From: Opitutus sp. GAS368
GTDB lineage: Bacteria > Verrucomicrobiota > Verrucomicrobiia > Opitutales > UBA953
Reading direction: 5' to 3'
Assembly (NCBI GenBank): GCA_945906115.1
Contig: CAMDQP010000006.1
Coordinates: 1 to 25,533 of the forward strand
DNA length: 25,533 bases
Shown here in pieces: positions 1 through 8,130 of this stretch (positions are counted from its first letter, which is position 1; each line of letters starts with the position of its first letter). The notes under the pieces are model-generated. The model was not told the DNA's origin, searched no databases, and was given only the letters and a program-made list of their open reading frames with translations. The position numbers and the translations under genes are program-made.

Positions 1-125
1 GCGCCGGGGTTGCCGGAGCCTTCCTTTAGGATGTCGATACCATGCTTCTTCGCCACGAGCACGGCGAAGTTGACGGAACCGAGGAGGTAGCCGAGTAGAG
101 CGAAGATTCCGATGGCCGCGAACAT
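1..125 (-). CDS. plsY: Glycerol-3-phosphate acyltransferase PlsY, N-terminal part (cut by window edge)
   Basis: Only the first 41 codons are present; the frame stays open to the window edge. PlsY is an integral membrane enzyme that transfers an acyl group from acyl-phosphate to sn-glycerol-3-phosphate, the first step of phospholipid synthesis. The visible part has a hydrophobic first helix, then a GYLLGSVNFAVLVAK stretch and GIDILKEGSGNPGA, which match the conserved start of PlsY (helix, G-S-x-x-F, then G-S-G-N-x-G-A). The ATG lies 3 nt downstream of the serA stop codon, so the two genes are probably one transcript with coupled translation. The family call rests on this short stretch, but the GSGNPGA motif is characteristic. 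Confidence 0.8.
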   Translation of the reverse strand, partial: MFAAIGIFALLGYLLGSVNFAVLVAKKHGIDILKEGSGNPG

Positions 126-128
126 CGC

Positions 129-1733
129 TTAGGCTTCGATCAGCTTGGCGCTGACGATCGCCGGATTACGCAGAATCTCCGCGATCGCGGCGGCGCCCGG
201 AGCGGTGTCGAGCTGGTAGACGGCCAGGGCGTTGGAACCACCGGAACGGCTGAGGGCCATGTTGGCGATGTTCACGCGTTCCTTGGAGAGCAGGGTGCCG
301 AGGGCACCGATGATGCCGGGCTGGTCCTGATTCTCGATGAGGAGCAGTTTGCCTTCGGGGATGAACTCGAGGGTGCGCCCGTTGATCGAGACGATGCGAG
401 GAGACTGGGCCTTGCCGAGGACGGTGCCAGCGACGGAGACGGACTTGCCGCCCGCGAGCACGGCTTCGACGAGGATGAGCTCCTTGTAGTCGGCTTCGGC
501 GGAAGAGCGGACGGTCTGGACCTCGACGCCGAGGGCCTTGAGTTTACCCGGGGCGTTCACGTCGGTGACGCCTTCGACGATACCGCGCAGGTAGCCGCGC
601 TGGATGGCGCGCGCGATCGCGTTGGCGCCCTGGTCGGAGCCGGTGCCGAAGGTGGTCAGGCGCAGCGATTCGATGCGACCTGGAGCGGCGAGCTGACGAG
701 CGATGGCGCCGAGCTTCTGCGCGAGGGAGAGGAACGGCTTAATTGCGGCGAGCGTCTGGGAGTCGACGGAAGGCAGGTTGACCGCATTGGCGGGCGAGCC
801 GCCGCCGAGCACGGTGATCGCGGCTTCGGCGACTTCGACGCCGACGTTCTCCTGGGCTTCGGCCGTGGAGGCGCCGAGGTGCGGGGAGAGGTGGGCCTTC
901 GGGAGGGAGCGGAGCGGGTGGTCCTTGGCGAGGGGTTCTTCGACGAACACGTCGAAACCGCAGCCGCCACACTGGCCGGACTTCAGGGCTTCGGCGAGGG
1001 CGGTCTCATCGACGATGCCGCCGCGAGCGCAGTTCACGATCTTCACGCCCTTCTTCATCATGGCGAAAGCGGCAGCATCAACCATGCCTTCGGTCTCACC
1101 CTGCTTGCCCTTCTCGATGAGGGGCATGTGGACGGTGATGTAGTCGGAGAGGGCGAAGACTTCGTCGAGCGTGGCGATGGAGACGCCGAGGGCCTTGGCG
1201 CGGGCTTCGGTGAGATACGGATCGTAGGCGAGGACCTTCATGCCGAACGCAAGGGCGCGCTTGGAGACTTCGGCCCCGATGCGGCCAAGGCCGAGTACGC
1301 CGAGGGTCTTACCGAAGAGCTCGGAGCCAGAGAGGGACTTACGGTCCCACTTGCCTTCGCGCATGGACTGAACTGCTTCCGGCACCGGGCGGGCGAGGCA
1401 GAGTAGGTGGGTGAAGGTGAGCTCGGCGGTCGCGACGGTGTTGCCCGAAGGGGTGTTCATCACGATGACGCCGCGTTCGGTGGCGGCTTCGACGTCGATA
1501 TTGTCGACGCCTACGCCGGCGCGGCCGACGCAGACGAGGCGCTGGGCGGCGGCGAGGACTTCGCGGGTGATCTGGGTCTCGGAGCGGACCAGGATGGCGT
1601 CCACGTCCGCGACAAGGGCCAGGACCTGCTCAGGGGTGGAGCCGTAGGCTTCGACGACCTCATAGCCCGGCTGGGCTTTGAGGAGGGCGACTCCGGTGGG
1701 CGAGATCTTGTCGGCGACGAGTACCTTGGGCAT
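129..1733 (-). CDS. serA: D-3-phosphoglycerate dehydrogenase
   Basis: Oxidises 3-phosphoglycerate to 3-phosphohydroxypyruvate with NAD+, the first step of serine synthesis, in the cytoplasm. The 534-residue product has the long SerA layout: a catalytic and NAD-binding core (about 1-310) with GLGRIG at 148-153, the active-site Arg in NCARGGIVDE (R237), DVFVEEP at 261-267 and the active-site His in SPHLGAST (H285); an intervening allosteric-substrate-binding-like domain; and a C-terminal ACT domain from about residue 460 (LLLIENQDQPGIIG). The ACT domain usually senses serine. I chose the ATG at 1733 because MPKVLVADK is the usual SerA beginning. A TTG start at 1790 would add 19 residues without family character and would run through a candidate promoter. 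plsY follows 3 nt after the stop. Confidence 0.95.
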   Translation of the reverse strand: MPKVLVADKISPTGVALLKAQPGYEVVEAYGSTPEQVLALVADVDAILVRSETQITREVLAAAQRLVCVGRAGVGVDNIDVEAATERGVIVMNTPSGNTVATAELTFTHLLCLARPVPEAVQSMREGKWDRKSLSGSELFGKTLGVLGLGRIGAEVSKRALAFGMKVLAYDPYLTEARAKALGVSIATLDEVFALSDYITVHMPLIEKGKQGETEGMVDAAAFAMMKKGVKIVNCARGGIVDETALAEALKSGQCGGCGFDVFVEEPLAKDHPLRSLPKAHLSPHLGASTAEAQENVGVEVAEAAITVLGGGSPANAVNLPSVDSQTLAAIKPFLSLAQKLGAIARQLAAPGRIESLRLTTFGTGSDQGANAIARAIQRGYLRGIVEGVTDVNAPGKLKALGVEVQTVRSSAEADYKELILVEAVLAGGKSVSVAGTVLGKAQSPRIVSINGRTLEFIPEGKLLLIENQDQPGIIGALGTLLSKERVNIANMALSRSGGSNALAVYQLDTAPGAAAIAEILRNPAIVSAKLIEA

Positions 1734-1760
1734 GGCGATAGCGGATAAAAGTTTGCGTGA

Positions 1761-1790
1761 GTCATAAATGCCCGCCCAAGGCAAAGGCAA
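1761..1790 (-). promoter_or_regulatory. Candidate promoter of serA
   Basis: On the minus strand a TTGCCT hexamer (1790-1785) is followed after 18 nt by TATGAC (1766-1761), each matching 4 of 6 bases of the sigma-70 consensus, about 28 nt upstream of the chosen serA ATG. It lies in the 88-bp gap between the helicase stop and serA. I see no hairpin terminator in that gap. Assignment is from hexamer matching only. Confidence 0.25.
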
Positions 1791-1821
1791 GCACCTACCC
1801 CCATCTGGCTGTCATACGAAC

Positions 1822-3873
1822 TCAGAGCCGACGGTGGGCATAATCCGCCAATTCGTAACAATCCGGGCTCATTTCTTCCAGAAAACGGCAGGGATCCAGC
1901 GGGCGATAGCCTTCGCCGGAGACTGCGAAGCGGGGGGCGAAAAGGAACAACATGTTTTCGGCCCGGGTGCAGGCGACGTAGAACAGCCGGCGCTCCTCCT
2001 CGACGTCGCCTTCATCGATAGCGCGGGTCAGTGGGAGGAGCCCGTCGGCGACCCCTAAGAGGAAGACGATGGGGAACTCGAGTCCCTTGGACTGGTGGAT
2101 GGTGGTGAGGCGGAGCATGTCCTCCTCCGGCTCAGCCTTCTTGTCGGAAGACTCGCCGTTCAGGAGGGCCACTTGAGCCACGAGGTCGCCGACATCCTCG
2201 AACTTAGAAGCAAAGCCGATGAGGCCTTGGAGGTCCTGCTCGCGTTCCTTCCAGTCCGGGAAAATCGTCTTGAGGAAGCTACCATACCAGCCCTCGATGC
2301 AGACGCGGACGGTCTCGGCGGGTGTGCGGGATACTTTGACGGACTTCTTATCGGAGGCGGCGACGAATAGGTCGGGCGCAGGAACGACGGGGTCGGGCTT
2401 GGCTTTGGCGGCCTCGAGGCCTTCGAGCATGTCCTCGAGTGTGAGGGTGAGGTCGTTGAAGTCGTCCTTGGCTGATTCTGGTACGCGCTTGAGCACGGTA
2501 TCGACACGCAGCGCTCGGACCATGCCGCGCCCATGGGCCTGCTCGGCCTCGCGAGCAGCCTTGCTGATCTTCTCGGCGGCGACGGGGCCGACCTTCGGGA
2601 GCAGGCAGAGCAGGCGGGAGAGCGCGACCTGGTCGAGGGGGTTATGGACGAAGCGCAGGTGTGCGAGGATATCCTTCACGTGCGTGAGGTCGAAGAACTT
2701 ATGGCCGCTGGTAATCACGAAAGGCACGCCTGTCGCGTTGAGTTCCATCTGCAGGTCGAGCGACTGGTAATGCGCGCGGTAGAGCACATGTATGTCCGCC
2801 AGGGCGTGCCCTTCGTGGTGCAGCTGCATGATCTTGCGGACCACGAGCTTCGCTTGCTGCGACGTGTCGCCGACGGTGAAAACGGTGGGTTGCGGGCCGC
2901 GCGGGCGGACGGCCTTGAGGCGGCGGTCGAAGCCTTCGATGCGCGGACGGTGGCTGAGGATTTCGTTGGCGAAGGCCAGGATCTCCGGCGTCGAGCGGTA
3001 GTTCGTGTCGATCGTGTGGATTAGCGTGCCCGGATGGCGGTTCGGGAAGGCCACGATATTCTCCCAGTCGGCGCCACGCCACGTGTAGATGCACTGCGCG
3101 TCGTCGCCGACGGCCATGATCTGGTGCTCGCTGGCGAGCAGGTCGATGATGCGGCTCTGCAGGCGGTTCGTGTCCTGGAACTCGTCCACGAGGATGTGTT
3201 GGAAGCGTTGACGATAGTGGGCAAGGGCGGCCGGGTCGTTCTCGAGGACGAAAAGCCAGAGACTGAGTAGGTCGTCGAAGTCGCAGAGGTTCCGCTCCTT
3301 CTTCGCGGCCTCGTAGCCCGTGCAGAACTGCATCAGCTTCTCCGGGCCGCCTTTCATCCAGTCGAGGCGTTCGGCGAGGACGTCCGGCAATGGGCGCAGC
3401 GTGTTACGTGCGTGCGAATAGGCGTCGAGGATGACGGCCGCCTTGGGGTTTGTCTTGTCCTTGATGAACGCACCGTCGATCGACTTCACGATTTCGGAGA
3501 ACAGCTGTTCCGATTCCTTCTGGTCGAGGATGGTGAAGTCGGGCGAGCGGGAGGCCACCGCCGCGTTGCGGCGAAGGATACGTTGGCCGATCGAGTGGAA
3601 GGTGCCGCCCCAGAACTGGCCGCGCGGCACGCCGGTGAGGTCCTCGACGCGTTCGAGCATCTCTTTCGCCGACTTGTTCGTGAAGGTCAGCAGGAGGATG
3701 TCCCAGGGCATGGCGCCTTGGTGCAGGAGCCAAGCGACGCGGTAGGTGAGGGTGCGGGTCTTGCCCGAGCCAGCGCCGGCGAGTACGAGCGCGGGTCCGC
3801 GCGGCGAGGTCACTGCGGCGTACTGCTCATCGTTGAGCTCGCCGCGGAAATCGACGGGAGGCAGGCCTTCCAC
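1822..3873 (-). CDS. UvrD/Rep-family 3'-5' DNA helicase
   Basis: Superfamily 1A ATP-dependent DNA helicase (COG0210) for repair or replication-fork restart. In 683 residues it shows Walker A AGAGSGKT (32-39), the Ia-region TFTNKSAKEM, Walker B VDEFQDTN (229-236), motif III GDDAQCIYTWRGA (256-268), motif IV TNYRST (290-295), motif V TTIHQSKGLEF (590-600) and motif VI VACTRA (633-638). Only about 45 residues follow motif VI, so the C-terminal Tudor-like module that UvrD and PcrA use to contact RNA polymerase appears absent; the length is closer to Rep. Motif III has Ala and Cys where GDDDQSIY is common. The start is GTG, 3 nt after the lipA stop, so it is probably co-transcribed with lipA. UvrD, PcrA and Rep cannot be separated by eye, so I give no symbol. 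Confidence 0.93.
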   Translation of the reverse strand: MEGLPPVDFRGELNDEQYAAVTSPRGPALVLAGAGSGKTRTLTYRVAWLLHQGAMPWDILLLTFTNKSAKEMLERVEDLTGVPRGQFWGGTFHSIGQRILRRNAAVASRSPDFTILDQKESEQLFSEIVKSIDGAFIKDKTNPKAAVILDAYSHARNTLRPLPDVLAERLDWMKGGPEKLMQFCTGYEAAKKERNLCDFDDLLSLWLFVLENDPAALAHYRQRFQHILVDEFQDTNRLQSRIIDLLASEHQIMAVGDDAQCIYTWRGADWENIVAFPNRHPGTLIHTIDTNYRSTPEILAFANEILSHRPRIEGFDRRLKAVRPRGPQPTVFTVGDTSQQAKLVVRKIMQLHHEGHALADIHVLYRAHYQSLDLQMELNATGVPFVITSGHKFFDLTHVKDILAHLRFVHNPLDQVALSRLLCLLPKVGPVAAEKISKAAREAEQAHGRGMVRALRVDTVLKRVPESAKDDFNDLTLTLEDMLEGLEAAKAKPDPVVPAPDLFVAASDKKSVKVSRTPAETVRVCIEGWYGSFLKTIFPDWKEREQDLQGLIGFASKFEDVGDLVAQVALLNGESSDKKAEPEEDMLRLTTIHQSKGLEFPIVFLLGVADGLLPLTRAIDEGDVEEERRLFYVACTRAENMLFLFAPRFAVSGEGYRPLDPCRFLEEMSPDCYELADYAHRRL

Positions 3874-3876
3874 GGG

Positions 3877-4764
3877 TTAGCGGGCGGGTCGCTGGCGGCG
3901 ATCCATCAGGCTGAACTTCACGACTTGTTCGTCAGCGCGGTAGGAGGAGCGTACCAAAGGTCCGGATTCGACGTGCTTGACGCCGGCGGCGAGCGCGAAG
4001 GTTTTCCACTCGGCAAATTCATCGGGCGTCACCCAGCGGTCGATGGGCGCGTGTTCCTTGCTGGGCGAGAGATACTGGCCAATGGTCAGGATATCAACGT
4101 CGGCCGCGGCGATGTCGCGGATGACCTGGGCGACTTCTTCCTTCTGTTCGCCGATGCCGAGCATGATGCCAGTCTTCGTGATGAAGTCGCGGGACTTGGC
4201 GTGCTTGAGCACCCAGAAGGAGCGGTCGTAGCGGGCGGTCTTGCGAATCGGGCGCTGGAGGCGTTCGACCGTCTCGAGATTGTGGTTGAGGATGTCGGGG
4301 CGCGCGTCGAGGAGCGTGTCGAGGTGCTCCTGTTCGCCGCGGAAGTCGGCCGGCAGGACTTCGATGGTCGTGTTCGGGCAACGGTTACGGGTGGCGCGAA
4401 CGGTCGCGGCCCAGACGGAGGCGCCGCCGTCCTTGAGGTCGTCGCGGGCGACCGAGGTGATGACCACGTGCTTCAGGTTCATCAGCGCGATGGACTCGGC
4501 CACGCGGGCTGGCTCGCCGAGGTCAAGTTCGCTGGGTCGTCCGGAGAGCACGGCGCAGAAGGTACACGAGCGGGTGCAGACGTTGCCGAGGATCATCACC
4601 GTGGCGCTGCCGCGGGACCAGCATTCGCCCATGTTGGGGCACTGCGCGGACTGGCAGACCGTGTGTAGCTTATGCTCGTCGACGTTCCTTTTGGTTTCCA
4701 GGAAGTCCGGGCCGCTGGGGAGCTTGGCACGGAGCCAGTCAGGTTTGCGGGCGGACTCGATCAT
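3877..4764 (-). CDS. lipA: Lipoyl synthase
   Basis: Radical-SAM enzyme that inserts two sulfur atoms at C6 and C8 of protein-bound octanoyl groups to form lipoyl cofactors of the pyruvate and 2-oxoglutarate dehydrogenases and the glycine cleavage system. The 295-residue product has the LipA-specific auxiliary 4Fe-4S cluster motif CQSAQCPNMGEC (C37, C42, C48) and the radical-SAM motif CTRSCTFC (C63, C67, C70). Near the C-terminus it carries the RSSYRA segment, whose serine ligates the auxiliary cluster in characterised LipA. The full family length is present. It is the first gene of a two-gene run with the helicase. Upstream on the minus strand, TTGAAA (4803-4798) and TAATGT (4782-4777) with a short 15-nt spacer might be its promoter, but this is weak. 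Confidence 0.97.
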   Translation of the reverse strand: MIESARKPDWLRAKLPSGPDFLETKRNVDEHKLHTVCQSAQCPNMGECWSRGSATVMILGNVCTRSCTFCAVLSGRPSELDLGEPARVAESIALMNLKHVVITSVARDDLKDGGASVWAATVRATRNRCPNTTIEVLPADFRGEQEHLDTLLDARPDILNHNLETVERLQRPIRKTARYDRSFWVLKHAKSRDFITKTGIMLGIGEQKEEVAQVIRDIAAADVDILTIGQYLSPSKEHAPIDRWVTPDEFAEWKTFALAAGVKHVESGPLVRSSYRADEQVVKFSLMDRRQRPAR

Positions 4765-4816
4765 GGAGGAAGGGCAACATTACTGTCCCGGGGCGTTTTT
4801 CAACCCAACAAAGAAG

Positions 4817-4849
4817 AAGGGGTGCTCTCCTTTTAGGAAAGCACCCCTT
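4817..4849 (-). terminator. Hairpin terminator after the porin gene
   Basis: A perfect 10-bp inverted repeat, AAGGGGTGCT (4817-4826) and AGCACCCCTT (4840-4849), with a 13-nt loop. On the minus strand it is followed by CTTCTTTGTTG, which is T-rich. It starts 24 nt beyond the TorF-like gene stop codon. The T-tract is not pure, but stem stability and position support an intrinsic terminator. It also separates the porin transcript from lipA. Confidence 0.8.
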
Positions 4850-4873
4850 TTACTAGGAGTTTCAGCTCAGACC

Positions 4874-5554
4874 TTAGAAGGTCTTTTTGAGGGAGACAGC
4901 GGTGATACCTTCGTAGGCGCCAGCGTAGGTGCCGCTGCCGTTCGAGTAGGACACGGTGCCAGTGAAGCCCGCGATCGGGTAGGAGAGGGCGATGGCGTAA
5001 TCCTTATCGTTCGAGGTAGCGCTCTTGCCGTCGGTGATCCCGTAGTGGAGGGCGAGGGAGAGCCCCTTCACGGCGGCGATGTCGTAAGCGTAGTTCAGTT
5101 CGTAGTACATGGTGCCGGAGCCAACGATACCGAAGTAATCGGTAGTGGCATAGGAGATCTTGGCGGTGAGGCCGTAGGCGGTCGCCGAGACGTTCAACTC
5201 GCTGGTGTTGAGCGAGGAGTTGCCTTCGTAGACGTAAGCCAGGTAGCCGACGGAGGCAGCGATGTCCTTCGTGAGGCTGAAGCCGTAGTTGGCATAGAGA
5301 TCCACTTCCAGAGTGGTGTTAGTCCAGTTGACGTTCGAAGCCCAGACGCCAGCCGAGAGGCCGGAGGCATGGGAAACATCGAAGCCGCCCTGGAGGGCAG
5401 TCTTGCCGCCATTCTGCGTGATACCGCGGAAGACGTAATCGCTGGTGTACGACAGGTTGCCCGTGGTGGTGAACGCCGAGGCAGAGGCGGGCGCCGACTG
5501 AGCAAAGCTCGCGGCAGCGGTGAGGGTGAGGAGGGTGATGGAGGTGTGCTTCAT
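4874..5554 (-). CDS. TorF-family putative outer-membrane porin
   Basis: A 226-residue exported beta-barrel protein. An N-terminal signal peptide (KHTSITLLTLTAAASFAQ, with likely cleavage in the Ala/Ser-rich stretch before about residue 28) is followed by TTTGNLSYTSDYVFRGITQN and then ALQGGFDVSHASGLSAGVWASNV, the signature of the TorF/Gcw_chp family (TIGR02001). The remainder is alternating amphipathic strands (YANYGFSLT, ASVGYLAYVYEG, YYELNYAYDI, LSLALHYGITDG, YAIALSYPI, GTVSYSNG) ending in an aromatic terminal residue (VSLKKTF), as outer-membrane barrels do. Substrate is unknown. ATG 5554 is preferred over one 51 nt upstream because it has a GGGAGA Shine-Dalgarno site and begins directly with the signal peptide. 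The gene stands alone between two terminators. Confidence 0.88.
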   Translation of the reverse strand: MKHTSITLLTLTAAASFAQSAPASASAFTTTGNLSYTSDYVFRGITQNGGKTALQGGFDVSHASGLSAGVWASNVNWTNTTLEVDLYANYGFSLTKDIAASVGYLAYVYEGNSSLNTSELNVSATAYGLTAKISYATTDYFGIVGSGTMYYELNYAYDIAAVKGLSLALHYGITDGKSATSNDKDYAIALSYPIAGFTGTVSYSNGSGTYAGAYEGITAVSLKKTF

Positions 5555-5558
5555 GGCG

Positions 5559-5564
5559 TCTCCC
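5559..5564 (-). promoter_or_regulatory. Ribosome-binding site deciding the porin start
   Basis: GGGAGA on the minus strand, 4 nt before the ATG at 5554. Good Shine-Dalgarno sites are rare in this window, and this one supports the shorter porin start over the upstream in-frame ATG. Confidence 0.6.
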
Positions 5565-5580
5565 GATGTGCTCAAAGTTT

Positions 5581-5640
5581 GCCAATTCACCATATATTTC
5601 GACAATCGTGTAAAGATTGGCGAATAAGCACCAACGTTTG
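5581..5640 (-). promoter_or_regulatory. AT-rich promoter/leader region of the porin gene
   Basis: The region is much more AT-rich than its surroundings. On the minus strand it holds TTTACA (5614-5609), like a -35 box, and TATATG (5596-5591), like a -10 box, but their 12-nt spacing is too short for one promoter. GCCAAT (5581-5586) and ATTGGC (5616-5621) form an inverted repeat that could be an operator or a leader hairpin. The exact promoter cannot be fixed by eye. Confidence 0.25.
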
Positions 5641-5688
5641 TTTAAAAAGAAGCCAGCGGTGCTTTATTTTAAGCGTGAAATCGCTGGC
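5641..5688 (-). terminator. Hairpin terminator after glgA
   Basis: GCCAGCG (5652-5658) pairs with CGCTGGC (5682-5688), with a second inner pairing GCTT (5661-5664) and AAGC (5671-5674). On the minus strand the stem is followed by TTCTTTTTAAA (5651-5641). It begins 2 nt after the glgA stop codon and so closes the seven-gene run that starts at 14229. Confidence 0.75.
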
Positions 5689-5689
5689 C

Positions 5690-7114
5690 TTAATCGAGAT
5701 AACACTCGAGGTGGGCATCGGCAGACTTCGCCCAACTGAACTCCGACGCCATCGCGGTCTTCTGCAGTGACTTATAGGTCGCCGGGTGCTGATAAAGTTC
5801 TAGCGCCCGGTTGAGGGCCCATTCGATGCCGCCTTGGTCCGCATGCTCGAAAATAATCCCGGTGCCTTGCTTCTTCCCGTCCCAGCCACTCACGGTGTCG
5901 GCCAAGCCGCCGGTGGCGCGAACGATCGGGAGAGTGCCGTAGGCCATCGAATACATTTGGTTCATGCCGCACGGTTCGAAGCGGCTGGGCATCAAGAAAA
6001 AATCACACCCTGCCTCAATCCGGTGGGAGAGTCCGTTGTCGTAGCCGATGCGGACGGCGCAGAGCTCGGGGAAGTCGACAGCGAGTCGCTTGAACTCTTT
6101 TTCCAACCAGGCGTCACCGCTGCCGAGGAGCACAAACTGCAAGCTACCTTCACGCAGGAATTTCGGGAGCACGCTGACGGCGAGGTCCAGGCCCTTTTGC
6201 TCCCAGAGGCGCGAGACAACGCCGACGAGCGGAACGTCACGATCGATGGCGAGATCGAGCTCGCGCAGTAGGGCGGTTTTGCACTCGGCCTTGCCCGCGG
6301 GCTTCTTGGCTGAGAATGCGGCGGCGATATGCTCGTCGGCCTCGGGGTTCCATTCGTCGCGGTCGACGCCGTTAAGGATGCCCCGCAGGTCGCCCGCGCG
6401 GCGACGCACGACATCGTCCAGTCCGTAGCCGAAGGCCGGGGTGAGGATCTCCTTGGCGTACGTCGGGCTGACGGTGATGACCTTGGCGGCGTGGAGGATG
6501 CCACCCTTGAGGAAGTTGACGCCGCCAAGGCACTCGAGTTCCTGCGGGCTCCAAAGGAAGGCGGGCAGGCCGAGGTAGGCCATGATACGCTTCGGGTAGA
6601 GGCCTTGGTGCTGTAGGTTATGAATCGAGATGACGGTCTTGGCTTGGCCGAGCGCGGACTGCTTGAGGGTGGTATTCAGGAGTACAGGCACAAGGCCGGC
6701 GGTCCAGTCGTGGCAATGGATGACGTCGGGGATCCAGCTGGTCGTCAGGCATGCGTCCAGAGCGGCACGTCCATAGAAGGCGGCGCGTTCGCCGGCATCG
6801 TCCCGCGCCGGATAGATTTCGCGGGCCCCGTAGAAATCTTCGTGTTCGACGAACCAGGCTTCGAAATTTGGCGAGACCTGAAGCGTGCGGATACGGCAGC
6901 CGGCCTTGCGGGCGTCGCCGCTCACGCCGACCTTGAGCGACTCGATGAGCGTGCCCATCTTCTCGCGACCGGGGACGGAGCCGTACAGGGGCGTCACCGC
7001 GCGGACCTCGTGTCCCTTCGCGGCCAAAGCCTTCCCCAACGCCACGGTGGCATCGCCGAGGCCGCCGGCCTTGGACCAGGGCGCCAGCTCGGGAGTCACG
7101 AAAAGGATTCTCAT
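5690..7114 (-). CDS. glgA: Glycogen (starch) synthase, GT5 family
   Basis: Transfers glucose from ADP-glucose to the non-reducing end of a growing alpha-1,4-glucan in the cytoplasm. The 474-residue length is normal for GlgA. The N-terminus MRILFVTPELAPWSKAGGLG contains the GT5 substrate-binding K-x-G-G-L motif (KAGGL, K15). The C-terminal Rossmann domain has SRFEPCGMNQMYSMAYGTLPIV and ATGGLADTV, the nucleotide-sugar-binding region with the conserved Glu. The ATG overlaps the exosortase stop codon by 4 nt (ATGA), so translation is probably coupled to the upstream genes, an unusual place for glgA. GlgP lies on the other strand about 9.5 kb away; glgB and glgC are not in the window. Confidence 0.95.
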   Translation of the reverse strand: MRILFVTPELAPWSKAGGLGDATVALGKALAAKGHEVRAVTPLYGSVPGREKMGTLIESLKVGVSGDARKAGCRIRTLQVSPNFEAWFVEHEDFYGAREIYPARDDAGERAAFYGRAALDACLTTSWIPDVIHCHDWTAGLVPVLLNTTLKQSALGQAKTVISIHNLQHQGLYPKRIMAYLGLPAFLWSPQELECLGGVNFLKGGILHAAKVITVSPTYAKEILTPAFGYGLDDVVRRRAGDLRGILNGVDRDEWNPEADEHIAAAFSAKKPAGKAECKTALLRELDLAIDRDVPLVGVVSRLWEQKGLDLAVSVLPKFLREGSLQFVLLGSGDAWLEKEFKRLAVDFPELCAVRIGYDNGLSHRIEAGCDFFLMPSRFEPCGMNQMYSMAYGTLPIVRATGGLADTVSGWDGKKQGTGIIFEHADQGGIEWALNRALELYQHPATYKSLQKTAMASEFSWAKSADAHLECYLD

Positions 7115-8130
7115 GCGGAGGTTTGGTTGTCGCGGGGGCGTCCGAGTCGGTTGAGCAACGGGACGAAGGCCACGAGGATAATCAAGGCGGCGACCATGGC
7201 GACATTGCCAGCCAAATCATGGACGGTGCCGAAGGAGGAGAAACCGGCTTGGCCGTGTTCGATGCCGGCGAGGTCACGTTCCAGTGACTTTGAGCCGTGG
7301 TGTAGCGCGTGGAAGGTAAGGTAAGTGTTGCGTCCGATGTTGAGCAAGATGGCGGTGAAGCCGGCGAGGCCGATCATCGCGACACGGCGAAGCATCGCGC
7401 CCGGGAAGCCGCCTTCGAGGAAGACTGCGCCGAGGAAAGCGCCAGCGAAGACACAGGCCGAGAGCGAACGGATGCCCGAGCAGGCCTCCGCTACGCCGAC
7501 CGCATCGCCGTTGGGGAAGATGATCGTATTACCGCTGACGCGAATGGCGTGATCGTTGGCGCGCAGAATGCCGGAGACAATTTCCGTCACGTTGGTGAGG
7601 AGCTCGCCCTTGATCTGATTGTCGACGAGGAAGAGGAAGGGGCCGGAAATCATCCAGACGCACGTGGGAAAAAGCATTAGCCCGACGGCCCGCCAGCGAG
7701 AGGCTGAGGTCGCGACGGCTTCCGACGGCCCGCGGACGGAGAGGAAGGTGAAGGCGAGCGCCGCGCCGGCTAGACCGAAGCAGATGGCAAGGGTGGGGCC
7801 GATGCCGGTGCCGAAGATGGCCCGGGCGGCGGCGCCAAAACCGAAGAGCGCGAGGGAGGCGAACGCCAGCAGCTGGGCGAGGGTGAGAAAACCTTGGGAG
7901 GTTGGCGCGGCGACGTCCGCCCGTTCGCCCGTCAGCAGGGCGCGCAGCTCTTCCCAGCGATCCCAGAGCACGTAAGCGCAGAAGAATGGTACGAGGTAGC
8001 CGAACGTGTAGTCGTCCTTGGTGCTCCAGATAGCCCATTGATCCCAGGTGGTGAACGCGGCCATGCCAATGAGCAGCAGGCCGAGGCCGCGCGTCGTGCC
8101 ATCGAGCTTAGACTGGGCTTCTGCGGACAT
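7111..8130 (-). CDS. Exosortase (EpsH/Xrt-type membrane transpeptidase)
   Basis: Exosortases are multi-pass inner-membrane cysteine enzymes that cut C-terminal sorting tags (PEP-CTERM and relatives) and pass the protein to the cell surface. The 339-residue product has about eight hydrophobic segments, the N-terminal marker YTFGYLVP (41-48, compare HGFLVP), and the three active-site landmarks: Cys in VAEACSGIRSL (C217), Arg in NIGRN (R267) and His in VHDLAGN (H304). No EpsI-like domain is fused, and no protein in this window ends in a recognisable sorting tag. The start ATG overlaps the oppF stop by 1 nt and its own stop overlaps glgA, so it is locked in the importer run. The Xrt subtype cannot be assigned from sequence alone. 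Confidence 0.88.
   Translation of the reverse strand: MSAEAQSKLDGTTRGLGLLLIGMAAFTTWDQWAIWSTKDDYTFGYLVPFFCAYVLWDRWEELRALLTGERADVAAPTSQGFLTLAQLLAFASLALFGFGAAARAIFGTGIGPTLAICFGLAGAALAFTFLSVRGPSEAVATSASRWRAVGLMLFPTCVWMISGPFLFLVDNQIKGELLTNVTEIVSGILRANDHAIRVSGNTIIFPNGDAVGVAEACSGIRSLSACVFAGAFLGAVFLEGGFPGAMLRRVAMIGLAGFTAILLNIGRNTYLTFHALHHGSKSLERDLAGIEHGQAGFSSFGTVHDLAGNVAMVAALIILVAFVPLLNRLGRPRDNQTSA

Noticed and set aside
1734..1790. Nineteen extra codons at the serA start (TTG)
   Set aside because: The segment is unlike any SerA beginning and overlaps candidate promoter hexamers; the ATG at 1733 gives the usual N-terminus.
3412..4668. A 418-codon open frame on the plus strand
   Set aside because: Antisense to the helicase and lipA; the translation is repetitive Gly/Ala/Glu/Asp/Arg typical of a mirror frame.
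4241..5770. A 509-codon open frame on the plus strand
   Set aside because: It lies antisense across lipA, its upstream region and the porin gene, all with clear family motifs. High GC content produces such open antisense frames; its translation has no recognisable domain.
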